Shown: positions 47,525-54,065 of the stretch, piece after piece
Layout of the letters: each line of letters starts with the position of its first letter
Numbering within the stretch: position 1 is the stretch's first letter
Assembly (NCBI RefSeq): GCF_024448135.1
Contig: NZ_JAMRYX010000202.1
Span: forward strand, 1-54,065
Length of the DNA stretch: 54,065 nucleotides
Direction of reading: 5' to 3'
From: Methylocystis suflitae
GTDB lineage: Bacteria; Pseudomonadota; Alphaproteobacteria; Rhizobiales; Beijerinckiaceae
The notes under the pieces: model-generated
Database searches by the model: none
The model's input: only the letters and a program-made list of their open reading frames with translations
What the model was told of the DNA's origin: nothing
Program-made: the position numbers and the translations under genes

Positions 47525-48561
47525 GCGGCGAGCGCCGTGGGCGTGGCCGCGTTCAGAAAGAAGTCCTGCGTCACGGGCGCCGGCTGGCCCTTCAGATAGG
47601 GGCACTCGTAGCCGCGCGCAGCAAAATCGCCCACGCCGACGGCGCACATTTCCACCGCGAGGCGCGTCAGGCGGTTGAGCACGGGCTCCCGCACCCAGGA
47701 AAAGGGCGGCGCGTCAGGCGCGACGTCGCGCATCGCCGCCTTGCGGTTCACATTGTTCTCATGGCTCATGCGCGCCTGCCAGCCGACCTGCGGCTCCTGC
47801 CAATCGTTGACGACGATGACCGGCCCGCGCAGCACGCGCGCCTCATGTTCCGTGCGTTCGATCAGGGCCATCTCGCCGCGCTTGACCCCCGCCAGGGTGA
47901 AGAGAGTTGGACGCGCAATCGGCGCGCTGGCGATAAACTCGACGGCCGCCTCGAAATTTGCGCAATGTTCGAAAGCATAGCGCAGCATATGATCCGGCGG
48001 CCAACCGCCTTCGCTTGCCAAGGCGTCGCGCAGATTGAGGACGGCGTCATAGGCGAAGCCGAGGGAGCCCTGGGTGCGCCGCTTCATCGGCGCCTGATTG
48101 ATCGAGGCGCAAAAGCGGCCGGGAGCCATCGCGCTGAGCACGCCCACGGCCCCCGGCCAGGTGGCGTTGTAAAATTCGCCGGCCCCGCCGGACTGCAACG
48201 CGATTTCGACGCCCCTGCCGAGGCCCTGGAAGGGCCAGTCGAGCGTGCGGCGCAAGCGCGGCAGACCGTTTTTGTCTTCATAGGCTTGAGTGGTGCAGGC
48301 GAAGAGATAGGACATGTTCAGCGTCATCGCGCCGGGAAAGCCGAGAATGGCGACGATGCGCTCGAGCTCCGCCCGGTAGGCGGAGGCGGAGCGCTTCAGC
48401 CAATTAGCCGCAATACGGTCAATTGGCGGAAGGCAAACCCGGCCCATCGGCGCGACCACGCCAAGACAGGCCTTGCGGAGCGCGGTCGCCGCCTGGACCC
48501 GAGCCTGCGCATGGGCCACAGGGCCGCCGTCGCGCACGTCGAGGAAATGAATCGCGTCCAT
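47521..48561 (-). CDS. Putative Ntn hydrolase (acid ceramidase/NAAA-like)
   Basis: A 346-residue protein I assign only tentatively. MSYLFACTTQAYEDKNGLPR with Cys89, followed by LRRTLDWPF, resembles the exposed catalytic Cys and RTLDW block of acid ceramidase, NAAA and related linear-amide hydrolases, in which cleavage just before the Cys activates the enzyme. GVLSAMAPGRFCASINQAPM and VIVVNDWQEPQVGWQARMSH fit the later part of such folds. No signal peptide is seen. It converges on the Sua5 gene with a four-base overlap. Confidence 0.6.
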   Translation of the reverse strand: MDAIHFLDVRDGGPVAHAQARVQAATALRKACLGVVAPMGRVCLPPIDRIAANWLKRSASAYRAELERIVAILGFPGAMTLNMSYLFACTTQAYEDKNGLPRLRRTLDWPFQGLGRGVEIALQSGGAGEFYNATWPGAVGVLSAMAPGRFCASINQAPMKRRTQGSLGFAYDAVLNLRDALASEGGWPPDHMLRYAFEHCANFEAAVEFIASAPIARPTLFTLAGVKRGEMALIERTEHEARVLRGPVIVVNDWQEPQVGWQARMSHENNVNRKAAMRDVAPDAPPFSWVREPVLNRLTRLAVEMCAVGVGDFAARGYECPYLKGQPAPVTQDFFLNAATPTALAA

Positions 48562-48734
48562 CGTCGTCCTGCTGTCAGAAAATCGTCATGTAACAGATAT
48601 GGATTTCACATCCCTCTGTCACAATACAGTAAAAATTTAGGGTCCAGCCTCGCGGCGTAAAGTCGTTGCGCGCCCGCCGCCTACGAATCGGCTACAAATC
48701 GCTAAGGAAAACACCCTTGCTTTTCGAGAATAGA

Positions 48735-50369
48735 ATGTCGGACGCCGTCGCCGTCGCTTTTGACGCATTGAAGTTCCACGCCTCCGCTTTGGCGCGGACG
48801 CGAACGCTCGATCTCTTTGCGGAGGACCCCGCGCGCTTCAGAAATTTCAGCGTCAAGCTCGACGATTTTCTCTTCGACTTCTCCAAGCACAAAGTGACGC
48901 GCGAGACGGTCGCGCTGCTGATTTCATTGGCGCAGACGCGCGATCTCGAAGCCAGGCGCGAAGCATTGTTCTCTGGCGCACTCATCAACAACACCGAAAG
49001 GCGCGCCGCCATGCATATGGCGCTGCGCGATCTCTCCTCGCGTCCGCTTCTCGTCGGCGGCGAGAACGTGCGGCCTCTGATCGAAGCCGAACGCGAAAAG
49101 GTTTTCGCCTTCGCGCGCGCCGTGCGCTCTGGCGACATTCGCGGCGCGACAGGCGCGCCGTTCAGCGATGTGGTCAATATCGGCATCGGCGGTTCGGATC
49201 TGGGTCCGGCGATGGCCTCGCGCGCGCTCTCGCCCTATCGCGGCGAGGGTCCGCGCATGCATTTCGTCGCCAATGTCGACGGCGCCGATCTCGCTGATAC
49301 GCTGCACAATCTCGACTTGGCGCGTACGCTGTTCATCATCTCATCGAAGACGTTTACGACGCAGGAGACGATGGCGAACGCGAGAAGCGCCCGCGCCCGC
49401 ATCGTCGCCGCGCTCGGCGAAGCTGCCGTAAAGGCGCATTTCGCCGCCGTCTCGACGCGGCTCGACAAGGTCGCGGAATTTGGAATCGATTCCGCGCGCG
49501 TCTTTGGCTTCTGGGATTGGGTTGGCGGGCGCTATTCGCTGTGGTCGTCAATCGGCCTGGCGCTCGCCATCGCCGTGGGACCCGAGCATTTTCTGCAGTT
49601 TCTGCAGGGCGGGCACGACATCGACACGCATTTTCTCGAAGCGCCGCTCGAACAAAACATCCCCGCGCTGATGGGGCTGCTCGGCGTCTGGCACAGGAAC
49701 GTGATGGGATGCGGGGCGCATGCGGTCATCCCCTATGATCAGCGGCTCGCGCGGTTTCCCGCCTATCTGCAACAGCTTGACATGGAGTCGAACGGCAAAT
49801 CGGTGACACGCGAAGGCGGGCCTGTCGATTATGAAACCGGCCCGGTGATTTTCGGCGAGCCCGGCACCAATGGCCAGCACGCATTCTTTCAGCTGCTGCA
49901 TCAGGGAACCGACGTCGTCCCGATCGACTTCCTCGTCGCGGCCGAGCCCACCGCCGCCGACGCGCATCATCACGAATTGCTTTTCGCCAATTGCCTGGCG
50001 CAGGCCGAAGCCTTTATGCGCGGTCGAACGCGAGAGGAAGCGAAAGCGCAATTGCGCGGGCAGGGGATGAGCGAGGAGGAAATCGCACGCCTCGCGCCGC
50101 ATAAGACGTTTCCAGGCGATCGCCCGTCCAGCGTTTTGCTTTACCGACATCTTGATCCGCGCACGCTTGGACGCCTCGTCGCGCTTTACGAACACAAGGT
50201 CTTCGTGCAGTCGGTGATATGGGACATCAATCCCTTCGACCAGTGGGGCGTTGAACTTGGCAAGGAACTCGCGAGCCGCCTGGCGCCGATTGTCGAGAAC
50301 CGGGACGAATCTACGCAAGGGTTGGACGGCTCGACCGCAGGCCTGATCGCGTGGAGAAGGGCGCATTGA
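48735..50369 (+). CDS. pgi: Glucose-6-phosphate isomerase
   Basis: Interconverts glucose 6-phosphate and fructose 6-phosphate. Family motifs are complete: VVNIGIGGSDLGPAM, ISSKTFTTQETMANA, FWDWVGGRYSLWSSIGL, LDMESNGKSVTREG, GEPGTNGQHAFFQLLHQGTD and the C-terminal VFVQSVIWDINPFDQWGVEL with the catalytic Lys/Glu region. 544 residues, usual for long proteobacterial Pgi. ATG 48735 is preferred; a longer frame from 48666 reads as basic non-family sequence. Confidence 0.96.
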   Translation: MSDAVAVAFDALKFHASALARTRTLDLFAEDPARFRNFSVKLDDFLFDFSKHKVTRETVALLISLAQTRDLEARREALFSGALINNTERRAAMHMALRDLSSRPLLVGGENVRPLIEAEREKVFAFARAVRSGDIRGATGAPFSDVVNIGIGGSDLGPAMASRALSPYRGEGPRMHFVANVDGADLADTLHNLDLARTLFIISSKTFTTQETMANARSARARIVAALGEAAVKAHFAAVSTRLDKVAEFGIDSARVFGFWDWVGGRYSLWSSIGLALAIAVGPEHFLQFLQGGHDIDTHFLEAPLEQNIPALMGLLGVWHRNVMGCGAHAVIPYDQRLARFPAYLQQLDMESNGKSVTREGGPVDYETGPVIFGEPGTNGQHAFFQLLHQGTDVVPIDFLVAAEPTAADAHHHELLFANCLAQAEAFMRGRTREEAKAQLRGQGMSEEEIARLAPHKTFPGDRPSSVLLYRHLDPRTLGRLVALYEHKVFVQSVIWDINPFDQWGVELGKELASRLAPIVENRDESTQGLDGSTAGLIAWRRAH

Positions 50370-50420
50370 GTCGCTTCCCGACAAGCGCGACGCGCACGAT
50401 CAGGAATCAAGTCCAACGGC

Positions 50421-51536
50421 TCACACCGCCTTAGCGGAAACGATGCTCGCAAGCGCCGGCAATGCATTCCGCAAGAGCCGAAATTTGCCAAAGCCTGCTT
50501 CGCGCAGCAGCGCCTCGATCTCTTCGATGCGGCGCGGCTCGCCGCGGCCCATGGCCAGCGTGTAGAAGCCGTAATAGGCGTCGAGCGGCTCGGCGCCTTT
50601 GACGCCGGACATGCCTTCGATGATGAGCAGCGTCGCGCCGGGCGCAAGCGCCTTGCGCACATTGCGCAAGAGTTTGAGCGCCGACGCGTCGTCATGGTCA
50701 TGCACGATGCGGATGAGCGTCGCGACGTCGGCGCCCTCGGGAAGCGCGTCATTGAGGAAGTCGCCGCCATGAATGTCGGCGCGCGAGAGCAGGCCGGACC
50801 CTTCGAGCCGCTCTTTGGCGCGCGCCGCCACGGCGGGAAGGTCGAAGAGAGCAAGCTGCAAATGCGGCGCGCGCGCCGCGGCGGCCGCGAGAAACACGCC
50901 TTCGCCGCCGCCGATGTCCAAGAGGCGCCGATGACGCGAAATATCGTAGGCGTCGAGCGCCTCCTGCGCGACCATCGGCTGAGTCGCCGCCATGAAGGCG
51001 CTGTAGGGCGCAACCTGCTGCGCCGACAACGCCTCGGGCGCATCCCCATCCGAATAGGGCCAATAATCCGCCAACTTGCCGCGCTTTTCTTGGCGCAGCA
51101 GCGCCACGGGATCGGCGAGGTCGGTGTAAAGCAGCGGCTGGTGTTCGACGATCATGAGCGCCGCGGGATTGCCGGCGAAGGCGGCGCCGAGCAAACCGAG
51201 CCCGTATTTCGCGCCGCGTCGCTCGGCAAGGCCCAGCGAAGCGGCCGCCTCGAGCAAGCGCCGCGCTGCGGGCTCAGAAAGCGCGAGTTTCGTCGCCAGC
51301 GCGTCGAGGCTCAACGGGCCGTCGCGCAAAACGTCGAAGAGCTTCAGTTGGGCGCAGGCGACGAGAACCTGCGAGTAAACGAAGCCGGCGGCGAGATCGA
51401 GGCCGGCGCGGGCGCCGCGCCGCGCCAAGGGCCGGGTGAGAGGATTTTTCAACGCCCAGCGCTGGAATCGCGGATTGGCGACAAGCTCGTCGCGCGCGTT
51501 GCGCAATCGCTCGAGCCATTGATCGAGTAACGCCAA
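50421..51536 (-). CDS. CrtF-like SAM O-methyltransferase
   Basis: A 371-residue enzyme of methyltransferase family 2. It has an N-terminal dimerisation/winged-helix domain (FVYSQVLVACAQLKLFDVLR, ALATKLALSEPAARRLLEAA) and a C-terminal Rossmann domain with RRLLDIGGGEGVFLAAAAAR. The catalytic His lies in RIVHDHDDASALKLLRNVRK. The start region FQRWALKNPLTRPLARRGAR resembles demethylspheroidene O-methyltransferase (CrtF) of purple bacteria. No other carotenoid or photosynthesis gene is nearby, so the substrate is uncertain. Confidence 0.8.
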   Translation of the reverse strand: MALLDQWLERLRNARDELVANPRFQRWALKNPLTRPLARRGARAGLDLAAGFVYSQVLVACAQLKLFDVLRDGPLSLDALATKLALSEPAARRLLEAAASLGLAERRGAKYGLGLLGAAFAGNPAALMIVEHQPLLYTDLADPVALLRQEKRGKLADYWPYSDGDAPEALSAQQVAPYSAFMAATQPMVAQEALDAYDISRHRRLLDIGGGEGVFLAAAAARAPHLQLALFDLPAVAARAKERLEGSGLLSRADIHGGDFLNDALPEGADVATLIRIVHDHDDASALKLLRNVRKALAPGATLLIIEGMSGVKGAEPLDAYYGFYTLAMGRGEPRRIEEIEALLREAGFGKFRLLRNALPALASIVSAKAV

Positions 51537-51669
51537 GACAGTCTCTCAGTATTTGAGGTTACGCCCTCAAGATTCAGGGCTTCGACTTAGCATGTCGCCG
51601 GAACGTCGTCTCGGGGCAGACGCCGCCGTTGCGGCGCAAGCCCGCTTACTGTAGAAAAGCAGCGCGCCT

Positions 51670-51746
51670 GCGCCCGTAGCTCAGCTGGATAGAGCGTTGC
51701 CCTCCGAAGGCAAAGGTCAGAGGTTCGAATCCCCTCGGGCGCGCCA
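51670..51746 (+). tRNA. tRNA-Arg(CCG)
   Basis: 77 bases from GCGCCCGTAGCTCAGCTGGA to CGGGCGCGCCA. Acceptor stem GCGCCCG/CGGGCGC is perfect; the anticodon loop CTCCGAA gives CCG; T arm GAGG-TTCGAAT-CCCC and encoded CCA are present. It decodes CGG arginine codons. A possible integration site, but the flank shows no second copy within the window. Confidence 0.95.
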
Positions 51747-51996
51747 CTTCTGCCCAAAACTGGGAACGCCAATTCCCGCCGATTTTCCGCCTGATGCGAC
51801 GACGAGGCGGGCTCCCCGCTCGCCGATCCTCTGGGCGGGGCGCGCAGATGTTCGCGGCGGTAGCCGCCCTTGGCGTCGCGGCATCCCCTTCGCCCCTGCC
51901 GGGCGAATATGGCGAGCGCCTGCGGCGTGAGCGTCGGCGCCGCTTTCTCCTGCCTAACGGCGCTTGCTCGTCGCCATGCGCGAATGTCGAAAGCCC

Positions 51997-54065
51997 TCAA
52001 TATTTGTACGAGAGGCTCGCTGAGACGGTCCTGGGTTCGCCGTGGTAGAGGGCGCCGTTTGACGTCCAGTTGGACTGGTTGGTGAGATTGGCGGCGTTGA
52101 TTTCGAGTCTGAGTTTGTCGGTGAGAATATAGGCGAAGGTGGCGCCGAGCATCTGCTGGGGCGCGAGGGTGAAGCCGTAGGTGTTGGGCAGCGTCGCCTC
52201 GAGGCGGCTGGCGTAATAATAGCTGGCGCCGAGTTCGAGGCCCTTGAGGTCGCCCGAGTCGAATGTGTAACTGGCGGAGAAGGCATAGACGCGGCGCGGC
52301 GCGCCGAGAAGATCGCTGCCCTGTTGCGACGGGATATTGTCGTCTTTCGAGACCAGCGCGTGCAGGAAGGTGGCGACGGCGTTGATTTTGAGATTAGGCA
52401 GGATCTCGCCGCCGAGATTGACCTCTATCCCATGGCTGTGCTGCTGGCCGGTGACGACGGAATAGAAGCCGCTGGGATTCGCGGGATTGGGGATCGCGAC
52501 ATTGTCGCGGGTGATGTCGAAGAGACCGACCTCGAAGCTCATCTTGCGGTTTAGAAACTCCCGCCGGAAGCCGAGTTCATATTGCGTGTCCTGCTGCGGC
52601 GGCGGCGCTTCGCCGCTTTGGATGCGCACGCCGGTGTTGGGGATCAGCGATTTGCCGTAAGCGGCGAAGAACTGCGTCTCCTCGTTCGGCCGATAGAGAA
52701 TGCCGGCGCGCGGCGAAAAATAGCCCTTGGTCCCCTTGCTCAGGCTCGATGTCGGCTCGCCGGTCAGCGCGCCGAAGGGATCGAAGACGCGTTCGCGCTG
52801 GGCGAGGAGATCGTAGCGCCCGCCGATCAGAATGCGCCAGTTCTCATTGAGGTCGATGAGGTCCTGGCCATAGACCGAGCGGCTGATCGCGCGCGCGACG
52901 CCGTTCGACCAGAAGGCGCCCGCATAGCTGACGCCCGGCGAATAAATGGGCGCGAAAATATTGAGCGGCGCCGCTTCATAGCGGGCGACGTCATTATTGT
53001 AGCCGAAATAGAAGTCCCACTGTTCGAGGCCGAGAAAGACGGTGTGCGACAGGAAGCCGGTGTCGAAGCGGCCATTGAAGCGCAATTGCGCGTCGAAGCT
53101 GCGGTTGGCGGTCCGGGCGCGCACCGGATTGCCGAAGACGACCGACTGAAATGCGTCATAGCCCCAGCCGGTGAACCAGCCCCAGTGGTCGGCATAGAGA
53201 AAATAGTCGACGACCGCGGCGATCTTCCAGTCCTTGTTGAAGGCGTGCTCATAGCGCAGGGTGAGATCGTCGAAGAAAGACGTTTCATGCTCATTTGCCG
53301 GCAGGCCGGCGTAGAACTCCTTGGGGACATGCAGAAACATCGGATCGGCCGGCACGCCGTCGCGCCAGACGAGCCTTGCGCCATTGTGCTCGGCGCGCAG
53401 GCTGACGTGGTCGCCGTTATCGGCGGTGAAGGCGAGCATTGGGGCGATATCGAAACTGCGCGTGCGCACGAAGTCGACGAAACTGCCCAGCGTCTGTGCC
53501 GAGCCGGTCATGCGAAAGAGCAAGCTCTTCTCGTCATTGAGCGGGGCGTTGACGTCGGCGGTGAAGCGGGTGACGTCGAAGCTGGCCTTGGAGGCGACGG
53601 CGCGGGCGAAGGTTTCCTGCGTCGGCGACTTGCGGATGTAATCGGCGGCGCCGCCGTAGCCCCCTAACGCCTTGCCGAACAGCATGGCGCTCGGACCCTT
53701 GTAGAATTCGACATGATCGACGGTGGAGAGATCGACGTCCTGGGCGGTGAAGCCATGCGCGGCGCCGTCGAAGAGCGTGACGCCCGCCGGAAAGCCGCGC
53801 ATGACGAAGCCCGGCGAATAGGCGCTGTTGGCGGCCGGCGCATTGACATAGACGCCGCTCTGATCGCGCCCGAGCGTCTGCGCATTGGGCGCGTCGGAGC
53901 GCCGCTCGACCTGGCTGCGCTCTCTGTCACGCTCCTTGTTACGTTCTTCGCTCTGCTCCTTGTTCCGCTCTTTGGCGCCGCTCGCTTCCGCGTCGCGGCG
54001 CTTCTCCTCGCTTTGCAGTGTCTCCTTGCCTTCGCCCTTCCGCGGCTTCTCGGCGCGCGCCTGCG
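51997..54065 (-). CDS. TonB-dependent siderophore receptor (5' end cut by window edge)
   Basis: Outer-membrane gated channel for a ferric siderophore or similar ligand. The frame is open through the right edge, so the true start and signal peptide lie outside. The visible N-terminus is an unusual, strongly charged E/K/R stretch (KEQSEERNKERDRERS), then the plug domain (NAQTLGRDQSGVYVNAP, MRGFPAGVTLFDGAAHGF, VEFYKGPSAMLFGKALGG) and a full beta-barrel ending NLTNQSNWTSNGALYHGEPR then SLSYKY. The final aromatic residue is the outer-membrane insertion signal. Ligand unknown; the plug suggests the FhuA/FpvA-like siderophore group. Confidence 0.9.
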   Translation of the reverse strand, partial: QARAEKPRKGEGKETLQSEEKRRDAEASGAKERNKEQSEERNKERDRERSQVERRSDAPNAQTLGRDQSGVYVNAPAANSAYSPGFVMRGFPAGVTLFDGAAHGFTAQDVDLSTVDHVEFYKGPSAMLFGKALGGYGGAADYIRKSPTQETFARAVASKASFDVTRFTADVNAPLNDEKSLLFRMTGSAQTLGSFVDFVRTRSFDIAPMLAFTADNGDHVSLRAEHNGARLVWRDGVPADPMFLHVPKEFYAGLPANEHETSFFDDLTLRYEHAFNKDWKIAAVVDYFLYADHWGWFTGWGYDAFQSVVFGNPVRARTANRSFDAQLRFNGRFDTGFLSHTVFLGLEQWDFYFGYNNDVARYEAAPLNIFAPIYSPGVSYAGAFWSNGVARAISRSVYGQDLIDLNENWRILIGGRYDLLAQRERVFDPFGALTGEPTSSLSKGTKGYFSPRAGILYRPNEETQFFAAYGKSLIPNTGVRIQSGEAPPPQQDTQYELGFRREFLNRKMSFEVGLFDITRDNVAIPNPANPSGFYSVVTGQQHSHGIEVNLGGEILPNLKINAVATFLHALVSKDDNIPSQQGSDLLGAPRRVYAFSASYTFDSGDLKGLELGASYYYASRLEATLPNTYGFTLAPQQMLGATFAYILTDKLRLEINAANLTNQSNWTSNGALYHGEPRTVSASLSYKY

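Noticed and set aside
52582-53667. 361-residue plus-strand ORF inside the TonB receptor
   Set aside because: Antisense shadow of a clear beta-barrel gene.

Overview
The window reads as chromosome of a GC-rich alphaproteobacterium, most likely Rhizobiales/Hyphomicrobiales (Methylocystaceae or Beijerinckiaceae would fit). This is inferred from protein character (YfcG-type GST, Anbu proteasome homologue, queA/tgt and gltB/gltD arrangement, DUF459 SGNH hydrolase, CrtF-like methyltransferase). No methane, methanol or photosynthesis marker lies in the window, so the genus is not proven.

Layout. 1-8.8 kb: a secreted protein running off the left edge, then gltB, a membrane diguanylate cyclase, gltD and a small membrane protein, closed by a strong bidirectional terminator. 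8.8-19.6 kb: envelope and housekeeping genes (L,D-transpeptidase, SGNH hydrolase, RNase T2, rlmJ, GST, LysM protein, coaD, two cyclophilins, PRC-barrel protein, queA-hypothetical-tgt). 19.7-27.7 kb: a HigA-like regulator coupled to an orphan DNA methyltransferase, recG, a VanX-like dipeptidase, pyrE, yfcG, DUF2165 and patatin genes.

27.8-30.5 kb: a small island, visibly richer in A/T, with a radical SAM/SPASM enzyme, a 66-residue peptide carrying a four-cysteine core 11 bases downstream, and a convergent unknown protein. This looks like an uncharacterised RiPP (ribosomally made, post-translationally modified peptide) locus.

30.88-42.45 kb: an 11.6-kb integrated element bounded by 47-bp direct repeats, the right one being the 3' part of an intact tRNA with anticodon CAU. 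All clear genes point one way: small accessory ORFs, small and large terminase, portal, a protease/major-capsid fusion, a gpW-like connector, an excisionase-like protein and a tyrosine integrase beside the tRNA. There are no tail, lysis or replication genes, so it resembles a capsid-forming phage satellite rather than a complete prophage. Between terS and terL, and after terL, lie decayed helix-turn-helix and methylase gene fragments with palindromes whose arms differ from copy to copy but stay complementary.

42.5-54 kb: the chromosome resumes with a class II aldolase convergent with mtnA (methylthioadenosine salvage/shunt), an acyltransferase, an Anbu protease, a threonylcarbamoyl-AMP synthase, an Ntn-hydrolase-like protein, pgi, a CrtF-like O-methyltransferase, tRNA-Arg(CCG) and a TonB-dependent receptor running off the right edge.
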